A stretch of DNA of 64,000 nucleotides from Calliphora vicina (Eukaryota > Arthropoda > Insecta > Diptera > Calliphoridae): positions 127,486,226 through 127,550,225 of the forward strand of contig NC_088780.1 of NCBI RefSeq assembly GCF_958450345.1, read 5' to 3'. This document shows positions 33,142-45,483 of the stretch, piece by piece. The position numbers and the translations under genes were made by a program. Within the stretch, counting starts at the first letter, position 1, and every line of letters begins with the position of its first letter. Under the pieces are notes generated by a model, which was not told the origin of the DNA, searched no databases, and saw only the letters and a list, made by a program, of their open reading frames with translations.

Positions 33142-33144
33142 CTT

Positions 33145-33321
33145 AAAAAGCGATAATAGAAAAGAAAACCAATTATTAAAAACCTTGTGGTCATTGCAAA
33201 GTTTAATTTGTATATTTACAGTATTGAACATGGATACAAACAAATCAGAGCCTTGCTTTTAATACACTAATCCGATTTTTAAAGCATCCAAATAATCTGA
33301 AGATAAACATATGATAGATAA
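33145..33321. other. Possible intron sequence or spacer; no feature recognised
   Basis: If the candidate exons are real, this is the upstream intron. A pyrimidine-rich stretch on the minus strand (TTTTCTTTTCTATTATCG) lies just before the acceptor. Confidence 0.25.
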
Positions 33322-34013
33322 CACAGGGCAACAAAATCGAAAAAATTTTAGAGGCTTTTTAAACCACTACACAATTTTGATGTATTGTGGTACAAATATG
33401 GTCCAAATTTAAAATTCTATAGAGAAGTTTCTTCGATTTTCATGATTTTTTTAAAACAAAAAAATTTTATATTTTCACATAAATAATACATTTTTTGCTT
33501 CAATGTATTATTTTGCCGATTGAAACGCAATATATATGTGAAAATTTGTACATAGCATGGGGAAAATGTTTTCAAAATTCAATCAATCGAAAGAAGAACA
33601 TTAAGTACTGAATTTTATGTATATCAAACAAAAAAGTTAAATTTTGTGAAAATGAGCGAATTCACTTAATTGTGAATAAATTCGAAAATAATCAATCGAT
33701 TTTTATCTTCAATATCTTATTTTGTTGCTATTATATGCGGCTTTATGACAAAGTAGTAAACCTGAACAAGTTCTGCCGTTTTCGATTTTTCATGAGTTTT
33801 TTAAAACACAAAAAGATTAAAGGTTATATAAATTTAAACTTTTCTAAGTTTACTTCAATAATATCGAACTAACCCTTTTTGAGTTATCATAAATTATATG
33901 GAGAAATAACTAAAAAATTCACAATTTTAGAAAAAAAAATTTAAAAAAAATCTATCCATGATGCATCAGTGGTTAATAGTGGTTAATGCAGCCTTTTTTG
34001 CTGTTGACCTGTG
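33322..34013. mobile_element. Candidate 692-bp TIR element, unclassified
   Basis: The left end CACAGGGCAACAAAA is matched by CACAGGTCAACAGCAAAA on the reverse strand at the right end. The interior is AT-rich without a convincing frame. Flanks share a TRATAGAT-like phrase, but its register does not fit the ends cleanly, so no duplication is claimed. Confidence 0.45.
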
Positions 34014-34039
34014 TAATAGATCAGTATTACACAGGTCAA
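34004..34039. repeat. Perfect 15-bp hairpin at the junction of two elements
   Basis: TTGACCTGTGTAATA, six bases, then its exact reverse complement. It is formed by the right end of the 33322-34013 element and the left end (CACAGGTCAAAT) of the next repeat. Confidence 0.75.
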
Positions 34040-34480
34040 ATATTGATTATTTATGTTAATCTTTAAAGGATATTATGATTTAAAATTATGTATTCCAAAA
34101 AAGATTTAAAAAAACACAAATTTTTTTAATTTATTTAAAATTTTTTTTTTTTAAAAATATTGCTCACAATCCGTAAAAGAAGGTATGTCTAATGGGTTTT
34201 CACGGTTATATGGACAATTCCACGAGAATCGCTACCACGACAGGAAAAACAAAAACCCTTTTTTTCAAGATGATTTGAATAGAAGAAAGTTGGGAAATAT
34301 TGAAAAACTATCGTTTTACGTGGACAAACACAAAGCAAACACTACAATTTTTATTTATTATTTTCTTAAAAAATATATCTATCAATGGAATCAAAAGGAA
34401 TGATGATCTGTTATCTACTTTTGAGATAATGTATCTGAAAATAGACCAAAATACCTTATTTTTTTGAAAACTGAAAAATT
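34030..34480. repeat. Dispersed repeat related to 58090-58640
   Basis: The phrases TTTAAAGG...ATGATTTAAAATTAT, GCCCACAATCCG/GCTCACAATCCG, TTTTCACGGTTATATG and ATCTATCAAY occur in the same order in both places with moderate divergence. The ends of the unit are not fixed. Confidence 0.5.
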
Positions 34481-35358
34481 TATTATTTTTCTTTTTTAAG
34501 TACAAAAACATTTATAATTTTGTATTTTTTAGTTAAATCATGTTTGGAACATTTCGTATCATTTATATCTTTTTTAAACAATCCAATTTGTTTTGCCTTT
34601 AGTAATAGTAGCAGTTTATGTCCAGTGTGTTTTGACCGACACTGTCTATGTATCTGTGTGAGTTTTAAATGCATTAAGCAGTTGAATTTAAATACAACTA
34701 CATTTTAAAATTCCACTTATTCACAAAAATACATTTTCTGAGTAGCAGTTATGCTGGTAGTGTTAGTAGCTGTATATGAACATTTTTTAACTACATACTC
34801 CATATTTACGCTTATTTTCTTAAATGACACATTAAAAAGCACTCACATACCCATACATACATACAATTTCGCGCAAAAAACCTGAAATGTTGTTGCAACA
34901 TTCTTTTTTTAAGTTTTGTCGTTTTTTCACTTCCCCACTATATGTACATGAACATCCATCCATACATATGTGTATATTTGTGTATATAAAAGATTTTTCT
35001 TTAGCACTTGCATTTAAATGACTCATTCAGTCATTTATTCATTCATTCACCCATACACAGTCAGTCACTCAACATGGCTTTTGTGTGAGTGAGTGAGTGA
35101 GTGTTGCAAGTGTGTATTTTTCATGTTATTTCATTTAATTTTTGCATTCAGTGTTTAACAGTGTGAAGGTCGTCAGGATTTAAATGAGCGTGTGCTATGA
35201 AATTAAAGATGTGTAATTATAAAATAAATACAAAAAAAAATATTTAACTTATTAAATACAAAGGTATTTTTATGTTTGCTTAATAAACCATAAATTGATT
35301 AAAGTGTTGTTGAATGTTTTTTTCTCTCTTTTTTATCAAAGGAATTATTTTCAAAGAA
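34481..35358. other. No gene recognised; simple repeats
   Basis: (CATT)n-like sequence at 35028-35050 and a (GTGA)n run at 35086-35102. Nothing else supported. Confidence 0.4.
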
Positions 35359-35888
35359 AACAAGTAAGAAAGTATGGTCGAGATTGACCCTAAACCAATA
35401 CCCTACACCAACTAAATGAGCAAAAACATCTTTCTTTTAAAATATCAATAATTTATATTCGTGAGTGATTTTCGGAAGTAAACCTTACATGGGAGCTATG
35501 ACCAATCATAGACCGATCACCATGAAATTAGGTCGTGTGATTTATGTCTATATGAAAGTTATTTATGTTGAACTTTGTGTATATACCAAAATTTTTAAGA
35601 GATTTATGCACGCTAAAGTGATTTTCAGAAGCGGGTCTATATGGGAACTATGACTAAATTATATGTACCAAATTCTATCGAAATATCTTCAAAATTGCGA
35701 CCTGTGCTCTGCGCACAAGGTTTACATGGACAGCCAGCCAGACGGACGGACATCGTTTAATCGACTCAGAAGGTGCTTCTAAGACGATCGGTATACTTTA
35801 AGGTGGGTGTTAGACCAATATTTTTGGACGTTACAAACATCTGCACAAACGTATTATACCCTCCCCACAATGGTGGTGTAGGGTATAA
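35359..35888 (+). mobile_element. X-family Helitron-like repeat, copy X9
   Basis: AACAAGTAAGAAAGTATGG at the left, then a mutated hairpin (GGTCGAGATTGACCC) and deleted middle modules, ending GGTGGTGTAGGGTATAAA. The tract is reduced to CAGCCAGCCAGACGGACGG. Confidence 0.78.
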
Positions 35889-36229
35889 ATAGTGAATTAA
35901 AGGGTGTGTTAATTGTGAAATATTTAAGTTAAATTACTTTAGTGTAACCTTCACGCAAAGTGATCAATGCTTTAATGACTTCTAAACATTTAAGTAAGGA
36001 CAGGTTTTTAGCATTTCTTGGAATACATATTAACCTTTAATTTAGTTTCATAGATTATACTGTAAGTAGAATTTAAACTTTTGAAATGAACAAATCTTCC
36101 AAACACCCATATTTTGGGCCATAAAATCTAATGGTATATAATCCGTTTTAAAAAAATCAGGTCAAAATCTGGAGATATTGCCTTTTTCTTATTTTTTTTT
36201 TCTCAAAAGAGAGTCTTTTCCTTTAAGTG
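35889..36229. other. No feature recognised
   Basis: AT-rich spacer between X9 and the F3 repeat; nothing supported. Confidence 0.3.
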
Positions 36230-36645
36230 GGGTGTGAGTGGGATATCTACCAAATAAATAAAAAAGGGTCCATTTTGAAAAAAAAGTAAAAAATCGCACT
36301 AAGCGACAAAAAAAAATCTTCAAGGAAAATACCTAAGCTTTATTTTGAGAAAAAAATGTGCCCTTTTGATAAAAAAATTAATTTGCAAAAAAAGTAAAAA
36401 ATTTAAATTATTTTTCGAATTATATTTCGAAAAATTGCAATCTAAACTATTTGGGACAAATTTTGCTAAGAACAATAGTTACTAAGTTACATGGATGAGA
36501 AAAACCACCCGTTTGGCTTAAATGTAAAAGATAGTTCTTGACCGATCTTGTTAAAAAATGTTGTCTCAATTACTATCCACTAACCTTGGTGCAAATTTCA
36601 TTCCGATCGGCAGACATTTAAATATTGGTTCACTTGACATGAAAT
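36230..36645. mobile_element. Fold-back repeat, family F, copy F3 (right part only)
   Basis: Contains GTGGGATATCTACCAAATAA, TCTTCAAGGAAAATACC, TTTTGCTAAGAACAATAG and CTTGACATGAAAT in the order of the F1 right arm. The left arm and terminal CCCCCAT are missing. Confidence 0.55.
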
Positions 36646-37839
36646 CGGTGAAGCGGCTGCCATAGTTTTCAAGAGTAAAAGGAAAACAGATTATTTTTCA
36701 GGTCGGTGGTACCATAACAATGAGTTGTACGATCCAAAATTAAATCTTGTAGGAGATATTTTTATAATTTTTTCATATTTTTATTCCCTACTAGCTAATT
36801 TTTTTATATATATAAAACTATAGTTAAATATTAAATTTTGTCTTTCTATCATGATTGTAACCCGTGCCGACTTGCGATTTAGTTTTGTGGTGCATTTACA
36901 AGGGGAAAAAATGCAATTTTTTTAGTTTTTGTAAAAATTTTGCCATTAAATAATTACTTTTGCAATTTAGTTTAAAATAATCGATATGTTCACGTAATTG
37001 TCGTTCTAATAAGATATAAAACACAAGAATTGGTTAAAAAATGTTAAAGTAATTGAAAAATCGCCAAGCCATTAACGTGTCTCAGGCCACTAGAACAAGA
37101 AACGTAGGAACAAAATTAACATATTTTGAGAAATAATATTAGAGCTTATTTTTACTTAAAATATATACATGTTTACTTGTATATGAGTTTTTGTCTTCGT
37201 AGGATACCGTTAACCTATTCGCTGGTATGACCAAACAAAATTATTTTTTTAACGGCGTTTCAAAACTCCAATTTAAAATTTTTTAAAATTTTGTTAAACA
37301 AATTTCAGAATTTGTTGATCATCACTTGGTAACTACGATTTAAATTTTGCGATTTTCGAGAAAAACTAATTTGTTGGCCATAATTTGGCGAATGAGCCGA
37401 TTTTCCTTACTGTTATGATTTTTAAGTAAAAGCTATTCAGAATATTATAGTCCATGTAATTTTAAATATAGTCTGAAAGTTTTACTAAAATCGGAAAACG
37501 TTAACCCTTAAATCGAGAAGGTCAAAGGTCAAATTTTTCAATATTTGGAATTTCTCATGGAAAAATAGCGAAATGTTATATATTTTTGTTCCGATTTTGA
37601 TGAAACTCAAGAAAAGTATAACATGATGTCTAGTATTTATAATAATAGCACAAAAATTAAAATTAACCCTTAATAGCTGTACAAGTTAAAAAATGCTTGT
37701 GTTCGATTTGTGAATTTGTGAGAAGCGGTTTGAAAAGGGTAAAAATAGTTAAAAAGAAAAAAAAAACGTATTATTGAATGATAATTTTTATTCATAGTTC
37801 TTGCAACAACAGAATACATGTAAATCAATGTACAGTTTT

Positions 37840-38400
37840 TATATAAGTAATCGAATTTTGGTCTGAAAAATGAGTGATCACGAATTTAGATATTTTGAGT
37901 TTTTATATAAAAATCAATTTTTGGTCAGAAATATGAGTGATCACAGATCGAGCTCCTTTTCTTGATTAAACGCTTATTGGCCAAGTTATTAGCGAATTTA
38001 GGTATTTTGAGTTTTTATATAAAAAATCGAATATAAAAAATCGATTTTTGGTCAGAAATATGAGTGATTACAGATTGGCTAAGTTATTAGCGAATTTAGA
38101 TGTTTTGCGTTTTTATATAAAAAATCGAATTTTGGTCAGAAATATGAGTGATCACAAATCGAGGTCCTTTTCTTGATTAAACGCTTATTGGCCAAGTTAT
38201 TAGCGAATTTAGATATTTTGAGTTTTTATATAAAAATCGACTTTTTGGTCAGAAATATGAGTGATCACAGATAGAGCTGCTTTTCATGATTAAACGCTTA
38301 TTGGCCAAGATATTATCGATTTAAACTATTGCGAGTTTTTGTATAAGTAATCGAATTTTGGTCTGAAATATGATTGATCACAGACAGATGTATTTTGCAG
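37840..38400. repeat. Tandem array, unit about 112 bp, five partial copies
   Basis: The phrases GAGTTTTTATATAAAAA, TTGGTCAGAAATATGAGTGA and GGCCAAGTTATTAGCGA recur with starts near 37896, 38009, 38107, 38220 and 38331. Units vary in length (98-113 bp) through small deletions. The array lies in the spacer of the long-TIR element. Confidence 0.75.
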
Positions 38401-39040
38401 ATGTATTTAATATGTGGGCGTATTAGTGGACGTGGACAATTTTTATTTATGTAAAAACTTTTGCGGACTATGTATTGCGAACATTAAAAAAAATTAGTAA
38501 AATCGGTCCAGGCGTCCTGCAATTTTAGATATATCGTAAATTTTTCTTTCAGTAAAAACTTAAATTGGATTACTATGATCATTTAAACAACAAATTTGCC
38601 AAATCGATGTAGCCGTTTACCAATTTTAGATAACTAAAAAAAGTGTTCAATTTTTCATTCCGTAAAAACCTAAGTTGGGCTATAACGAACATTTAAAAAA
38701 AAAATTTTGTCTAAATCGGTCCGGCCGTTCTCTACTGATGCAATTACCAATGAACGATATTTGATTTTTATTGATATGGATATATTCTCAATAAATCCCA
38801 AATGAGATGATCAAAAAATTCTGAAATTTGTTTAACTAAATTTTTAAAAATTTGAAAATGGAGTTGCTATTACGAATCCGTTTTTTCTGTATAGTTAAAA
38901 ACATTTTTTTTGGTATCCTACGAAGCGAAAAACTCATATACAAGTAAACATGGTTATATTCAATATATATCAAAATATGTTAATTTCGTTCCTATATTTA
39001 TTGTTCCAGTGGCCTGGGAAATTTTTAATAACTTTAACAT

Positions 39041-39679
39041 TGTACGATGAAGAGCTTTTTCTTCACCGGCAACGATATAGAGCAATTCTGTATATTTCGA
39101 ATTGTTGTCTATATGTTGCTGAAAAGGTTTGTTGGGCAGTGATATAAACCGAAACTAAAAGAAATTGCGACCGTGGTACCGACAAAATAAAAGAGGAGAT
39201 GATTCTTGCTTGAATTCAACTATGACAATGTTTTCTTTATTTAAAATTAAAGTTCTTAAGCCTAACAATTGATCATGTAAATAAGGGCTACACTGTTGTT
39301 GTTGTATGTATTATTATTTGTCTCTCACTTCCAATGTACCAATTCAACTTATTACTAATAAGTATGTACCTATATGTATATGAATGTATGCAAAAACAAA
39401 ATACTAAATATATTGCATTTTTAAGAACAACAACAACATACTTGTTACAAGAATTGAAGTGAGAAACATATAATAAAAACTAACGGGTCATTACCAAAAT
39501 AAGTTACAGTGATTAGTATGAACAAAAATGCTAACAAATTACAGTGACAACAGTGAGCCAAAAATATGAACAAATTTAATACAATAAAAAATGGAAAATA
39601 AAACAAATGAATCAAATGAATAATAACTATAAATAATAACAATAAAGATTATTAGTAAATATGATACGGTGACCTAACA
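39041..39679 (-). repeat. BEL copy C 3' LTR
   Basis: 639 bp, reverse complement of the LTRs at 3542 and 9985. It lies after the polyprotein stop on the minus strand. Confidence 0.95.
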
Positions 39680-39704
39680 TTCCGGCCCCATTGAAAGGAC
39701 ACTT

Positions 39705-42700
39705 TCAAGAAAATAGTAAAGCCAGTCTGTGGATAGGGCGACGTATAATTCCCTTTGTTGTTTTGATGTCGACAACTCGAACTCGATCATCTCTACCACG
39801 AACAATATTGATGATTTTACCCATGAGCCAACGCTGCGGTGGTAAATTATCTTCTTTAATGATTACTAGGGAGCCAGTACAAATATTTGAGTTGGTGCTA
39901 GTCCATTTATTGCGGGTCTGGAGCTCGTTTATGTAGTCGTGGGACCACTTCTTCCAAAAATGTTGTTTTATGGCGCTTATTCGGGCCCAATACTCAAGTT
40001 TATTGATTTCAATTGGAGGGACATCACGTTCTGGCAAACTGCGTAAGGGAGCGCCTATCAGGAAATGGCCTGGTGTAAGGGCTTCAAAGTCACTGGGATC
40101 GGATGATAGGGGCGAAATAGGCCTCGAATTTAGAATTGCTTCTATATCAATCATTGCAGTTGCAAGTTCCTCATATGTGAGCCTTGTGTTATCGAGGGTC
40201 CTGGTTAGGTGTCCCTTGGCCGATTTGACGGCCGCCTCCCACAATCCGCCAAAATGTGGTGCCCTAGGGGGAATAAAGCGAAAATTAATAAATTGATTTG
40301 AGCAATAATTTATTATAAAATTGGAATTTTTAGGATCAAAAAGGAACGATTTTAGTTGAGCCAACTTAGAGTTTGCACCAACAAAATTGGTGGCATTGTC
40401 ACAGAATATATCTGTGGGTAGACCTCTTCGTCCAATCATCCTTTTAAGAGCAGCAATAAAGGCATCTGTTGATAAGTCTGATACAACTTCTAGATGGACT
40501 GCTTTAGTTGCGAGACAAACAAAAACAGCAATATATGTCTTGTATGGTACCTTCCCTCTAATTCTTAGGTAAGTGTTTACTGGACCACAAAAATCAACAG
40601 CACATCTGGCGAAGGGCCTTGAAGGGTTAAGTCGTTCTACGGGCAAATTGCCCATCATTTGTTGAAGCAACCTTGGGCGATAACGAATGCATTGTGGGCA
40701 CGAATTAACGATACGACGACATAGGTTTCTTGAATTGATGATCCAAAATCTCTGGCGGATTAACGACATTAAAGCCTTGGGTCCTGCGTGGTAGTTGCTG
40801 ATGTGTAGATGACGCACGTAACAGTCGACGAAATGATTTTTGCTGGGCAAGATTATAGGGTGCTTTTGACCTTCAGAAATTGCTGCGAATTCCAAGCGAC
40901 CACCGACTTTGAGCAAGTTGAATCCATTTGATGAATCGATGAAGGGATTGAGACACTTTAGTGCACCTTGAGGATCTTTTTTCTTCAGAGCTCGTTGTAT
41001 ATCATCTTGAAAATGATGTTGCTGTAGATTAAAAACTATTCTGAGCAAGGCGTTTTCTAATTCTTGGGGCTGTAAAGAATCAGAATGGAAAATATTAGTT
41101 TTTGTTTTTTGAGAAAAACGGAGCATCCACGCAACAATACGAATAATTTTTAAATATGAGCTATAATTTTCAACCGAATCCAGAATGTAATTAGATGTTG
41201 CTTCCAGGGAGAGTACAGTTTTGCGTTTTTCTCGGTCGATATCTTGTTGATTTTCTATGGATAGTTGATCTATTTTATTAGGAGGCCATTTACTAGCACC
41301 GAGAGTGAGAAATGCTGGTCCATTGAACCAGATAGATGAAGCGAGTTCTTCTACAGTTGAACCACGAGACACGATATCAGCAGGATTAAAATGCGTTGGA
41401 ACATGTCGCCAAATACAGCCAGTAGTTAGATCCTGAATTTCCGATACTCTGTTGCCAACAAAAACGGATAACGTAGAAGAATGTTGCTTTAACCAGTGAA
41501 GAACTATTTGAGAATCTGTCCATAGAAATACTTCAAGATTTGGTATTGCGAAAAGATTTTTGACTTTAGAGTATAATTTAGCCAAAAGTTGTGCGCCACA
41601 TAGTTCAAGTTTTGGCAATGATTTTCTTTTCGTCGGGGCAACTCTAGATTTGGCAGTAAAAAGACGAACAGAGACATTTCCTGAATTAGTTTTAACACGA
41701 AAGTAGAAACAGCATCCATAAGCGCGAATTGATGAGTCACAAAAGCCATGAAGTTGAACTGATTGAGATTCAGCAGCGAGACAAAAACGAGGGATTTCAA
41801 GGGAATTTAACGTTTTGAGATCAGAAACAAAATATTCCCAAGCCAAATGTAGTTCTTGAGGGATAGATTCATCCCAGCCAATTTTGAGAATCCACAATTC
41901 TTGCATGATGATTTTGGATTTTATAATAAGCGGAGCTAAGAGTCCTAAGGGATCGAAAAGTGATGACGAGAGCGACAAAATTGTTCTTTTGGTGATTTTT
42001 CCATCAATTTGAACTTTAGGTGTAAACGAAAATAGAAATACATCTTTTTGTTGATCCCAAGTAATACCAAGAGCATTGGTCACAGCTAATTCATCAATAT
42101 TTAGATCTTTTATAGTTTTGTCGTCTTGAAAACTTCTATGATTTGAGTGCCATTTGTCCAATTGAAACGAACCACGAATTAGAATTTCATTCACCTCTGT
42201 CTTAATTTTAGTCAATTCTTCTATTGAATCTGCACCACCGATAAAATCATCAACATAAAATGATGACTTTATAGTTTTTGCACCAAGTTCGAATTGGTCC
42301 ATGTACTGGTCTGCGAGATAGTGAAGACTTTTAATGGCTAGGTAGGGAGCAGCAGACATTCCATAGGTAACTGTATTCAACTGATAAGTGCGAATTTCTT
42401 CTTCTTCAGAATTTCTCCACAAAATGTACTGGAATTTTCTATGGGAAGAGTCAATAAGCACTTGCCGATACATTTTTACTATATCAGCTGTAATAACGAA
42501 ACGATGAAGACGAAAACGAAGTAAAATTTTGTACAGCTCATCTTGAATCGTTGGACCAACCATAAGAATGTCATTGAGAGACCTTTGAGATGATGACGGA
42601 CAGGACGCATCGAAGACCACCCTTAATTTTGTTGAAGTACTATTAGGTTTGAAAACACAATGGTGAGGGATGAAATAATGAGGCACATCTAAGCGGGGAC

Positions 42701-44837
42701 TACGAACAAGACTCATATGTCCACAATCTTCATACTCCTTCATAAAATTCACATATTGTGATTTGAGATTGCTGTCACGAGCAAATCGTCTCTCTTGAGA
42801 TGCAAATCTTTTAAGAGCCATATTTCGCGAGAGTCCTAAAGTGTCAGCGGATTCTTTGAATGGTAATTTAACAACAATTCTACCGGAAGATTCACGATGG
42901 ACAGTATTATTGAAAAACGATTCACAATCAGCTTGTTCTGGAGTCAAAGTATTTGAGCCAGATTGAATTTCTTCGATTTCCCACAATCGTTGTAATTTTA
43001 AATCAACTTCCTCTTCCATCGATAGCATACAAGAAGAACCAGTATCGTTCGATTGGTTTGATAAATAACGACCAGCTACAATCCATCCAAATAGAGTTTT
43101 ATGTAATTTTGGCAAATTCGGACCAAGTTTAATTTGACCAACTGACAAAATATCAAAGAAAGTTTCTGTACCAATAAGCAAGTCAATTCGTTTTGATTTG
43201 AAAAAGTTTTCATCTGCAAGCTGAGTATTTGGGGGCAAATTCCAGGTTGAGACGTCTAATTCAGCATCAGGTTGATAAGAAATATGAGGTGTGACACAAA
43301 ATGAAAGGGACACTTCAAAATCAGTAACTCGAGATTTCACATTTGTTGACGACCTATATTTCGTTTTACTATGAGTATTACCAATGCTAGCGACTTCTGT
43401 AGTTTGTTTTCTACGAGGCAAGTGCAATTTTTGAGAAAATTCATCCGTAATGAAATTCAATTGAGAGCAAGAATCCAACAAAGCACGTCCGAATTGATAG
43501 TGACCTGTAGCGTCACGAACTAGAACCATGGCAGTAGCAAGAAGCACCTGTTCCGGTGAGGATTTTTCCATATGAGTATGGACCGAGGCATGAGAGTCAT
43601 TCAAGGCAGCACGAGAAGTAGATGGTTCAGCAGTCGGGGACGAGGGCCTAGAAGCTGACTGAGACCGATGAAGCAAACTGTGATGCAAGCGAGAACAAGA
43701 TTTGCACTTGAATGTAGAGGAACAGCTGTTAACTTGATGCCCTTTTGACAAACAATTAAGACAAAGCCCTAGTCGTTTGACATTTTCAAAACGTTGACCG
43801 ACATCCATATCTTTGAAGCGAGGGCAACGAGTAATTGTGTGGTCAGTTTTTGTGCAAAGAACACAAACACGTTTCGAAACCGAAAAAGAATAGCCAGTTT
43901 TTGAGCTTTTATATTTGGACTTACCAGATTGATGATTGTCAGGCTTACGGTGGGCCACATTTGTATGGCTGGTGTCAACCGATTCCAAAAATTGGCAATG
44001 CCTTTCAAGAACCTTGGAGCAATCATCCCATGATGGCAGTTCAGTGAAATCCAAAGAGTCTTTCCATTTTCTTTTTGTCTCATCATCAACCTTTTCCAAA
44101 ACTATGTAGATCAGCATCGAATTAGCAATGTCACTATCTGAGCCTAGAGACAAAAGAGAGCTATAAAGAGCAGAAACATTATCAACGAGACTTCGTAATT
44201 GTGCGCAATTGTATTTGGACATGGCTGGAAGTTCAAATAGAGTGGTAATATTTTCCATAAAAATCAGTGAGCTATTGTCGTAACGCGTTTTCAGCCTTTC
44301 CAGAGCCTTTGGGTAATTTTCATTAGTGATCTGGAAAGCCTTGACCGTTTCCAATGCTTGGCCTTGGAGGCAGTTCAGCAAATGGTTAAATTTTTCGATA
44401 TTCGATAGACCAAACTCACGATCGATAACTTGGTTGAACGACGTTATAAAATTTTTGTACTCACTGTACTTACCACTAAATGTGGGCAATTTGAGCTGAG
44501 GCAATTTATTGTTGTTAACAGGAAAACAAATTGTAGAGTCGGACATGGTTGTATTGTGGACATCCTCACCAAGTTGCGCTTGAATATTCATCTTCGCTGC
44601 GATGTACAAGTCTTCAATTTCGGGCCTACCATTGTCATCAGGATCATATTTCTCAATTTGGGTTTGATACGTCAGTATCTGCTTGAAATATGACTCCAAA
44701 ATCCCCAAACGGCACTTCAACTCGGCTGACGAAAGTGTCTTACCTTCACCCCTTCCATTGGCTTCAACTTGGTTTTTGATGCGGGTTATACTTTTCTTAG
44801 TATTAGCCCGTTGCTGCTTAACTTCTTCCAAAGTCAT
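39705..44837 (-). CDS. BEL Gag-Pol polyprotein, copy C
   Basis: The 1710 residues from the first ATG (44837) match copy B throughout, with the same motifs: three Cys/His clusters, DSCS protease, YVDD RT, a full RNase H including WTDSQIV and NPAD, the HHCC finger and the D-D-E integrase. There is no stop or shift. With intact LTRs and a clean target duplication, this is the best candidate in the window for a recently active autonomous element. The MITE in its 5' LTR could disturb transcription or template switching of this copy, depending on where U3/R/U5 lie. Confidence 0.95.
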   Translation of the reverse strand: MTLEEVKQQRANTKKSITRIKNQVEANGRGEGKTLSSAELKCRLGILESYFKQILTYQTQIEKYDPDDNGRPEIEDLYIAAKMNIQAQLGEDVHNTTMSDSTICFPVNNNKLPQLKLPTFSGKYSEYKNFITSFNQVIDREFGLSNIEKFNHLLNCLQGQALETVKAFQITNENYPKALERLKTRYDNSSLIFMENITTLFELPAMSKYNCAQLRSLVDNVSALYSSLLSLGSDSDIANSMLIYIVLEKVDDETKRKWKDSLDFTELPSWDDCSKVLERHCQFLESVDTSHTNVAHRKPDNHQSGKSKYKSSKTGYSFSVSKRVCVLCTKTDHTITRCPRFKDMDVGQRFENVKRLGLCLNCLSKGHQVNSCSSTFKCKSCSRLHHSLLHRSQSASRPSSPTAEPSTSRAALNDSHASVHTHMEKSSPEQVLLATAMVLVRDATGHYQFGRALLDSCSQLNFITDEFSQKLHLPRRKQTTEVASIGNTHSKTKYRSSTNVKSRVTDFEVSLSFCVTPHISYQPDAELDVSTWNLPPNTQLADENFFKSKRIDLLIGTETFFDILSVGQIKLGPNLPKLHKTLFGWIVAGRYLSNQSNDTGSSCMLSMEEEVDLKLQRLWEIEEIQSGSNTLTPEQADCESFFNNTVHRESSGRIVVKLPFKESADTLGLSRNMALKRFASQERRFARDSNLKSQYVNFMKEYEDCGHMSLVRSPRLDVPHYFIPHHCVFKPNSTSTKLRVVFDASCPSSSQRSLNDILMVGPTIQDELYKILLRFRLHRFVITADIVKMYRQVLIDSSHRKFQYILWRNSEEEEIRTYQLNTVTYGMSAAPYLAIKSLHYLADQYMDQFELGAKTIKSSFYVDDFIGGADSIEELTKIKTEVNEILIRGSFQLDKWHSNHRSFQDDKTIKDLNIDELAVTNALGITWDQQKDVFLFSFTPKVQIDGKITKRTILSLSSSLFDPLGLLAPLIIKSKIIMQELWILKIGWDESIPQELHLAWEYFVSDLKTLNSLEIPRFCLAAESQSVQLHGFCDSSIRAYGCCFYFRVKTNSGNVSVRLFTAKSRVAPTKRKSLPKLELCGAQLLAKLYSKVKNLFAIPNLEVFLWTDSQIVLHWLKQHSSTLSVFVGNRVSEIQDLTTGCIWRHVPTHFNPADIVSRGSTVEELASSIWFNGPAFLTLGASKWPPNKIDQLSIENQQDIDREKRKTVLSLEATSNYILDSVENYSSYLKIIRIVAWMLRFSQKTKTNIFHSDSLQPQELENALLRIVFNLQQHHFQDDIQRALKKKDPQGALKCLNPFIDSSNGFNLLKVGGRLEFAAISEGQKHPIILPSKNHFVDCYVRHLHISNYHAGPKALMSLIRQRFWIINSRNLCRRIVNSCPQCIRYRPRLLQQMMGNLPVERLNPSRPFARCAVDFCGPVNTYLRIRGKVPYKTYIAVFVCLATKAVHLEVVSDLSTDAFIAALKRMIGRRGLPTDIFCDNATNFVGANSKLAQLKSFLFDPKNSNFIINYCSNQFINFRFIPPRAPHFGGLWEAAVKSAKGHLTRTLDNTRLTYEELATAMIDIEAILNSRPISPLSSDPSDFEALTPGHFLIGAPLRSLPERDVPPIEINKLEYWARISAIKQHFWKKWSHDYINELQTRNKWTSTNSNICTGSLVIIKEDNLPPQRWLMGKIINIVRGRDDRVRVVDIKTTKGIIRRPIHRLALLFS

Positions 44838-45462
44838 CTCGAAAGTTTCAAAAAGTTGGGTTAGGTGAGCCAAAAAATTTCCAAAAAGAATTCACAAAAT
44901 GGAGACACAATTTGTGATTAGCACTGTAATCGACGCCAATAATTTACGCCAAAAAATGATTATATACAAGCCTTATATATTTATTTTATATATGTACCGC
45001 AATATTGCGAGCGACAAAAATTTTGATGTACAGAAAATATTACACTATATACTGGAACCAAATAAATCACGCACTGTTATGTATTTTTGTATATAACGAT
45101 AAGCGGCAAAAATTAAAGTCACTGTTTTTTATTTATTTTTCCACAAAAAAAAAATATTTTTAATTTATATGTTTGTTCAATTTATGCCACAACAATTTGT
45201 TCCAAAATGTTTTTAAATACACTGTCTCTTTATTTTTCACAAAAGCTTTTATTTTAATAAAATTGTTTTTTTTATTTTTAGTTTGTACCACAAAGTTTCT
45301 TTTTTAACAAAATTGTTTTTCTTTTTTGTTTGTTTAACAACGAACAATCCACTCACGCACGACCTGTACACTTGTAGATTTAAGATGTACTTCAACGAAC
45401 AAATGGAATGTACCACGGACCGGCAGGACGACAAATTTAGCAAAAGTTTGGATAAATATCTT

Positions 45463-45480
45463 GCCCCACGTTGGGCGCCA
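45463..45480 (-). other. tRNA primer binding site of BEL copy C
   Basis: On the minus strand TGGCGCCCAACGTGGGGC lies three bases from the LTR edge, as in copy B. Confidence 0.8.
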
Positions 45481-45483
45481 AAA

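Noticed and set aside
37840..38400. CRISPR array
   Set aside because: Units are adjacent ~112-bp repeats without constant short repeats and unique spacers, in a eukaryotic transposon.
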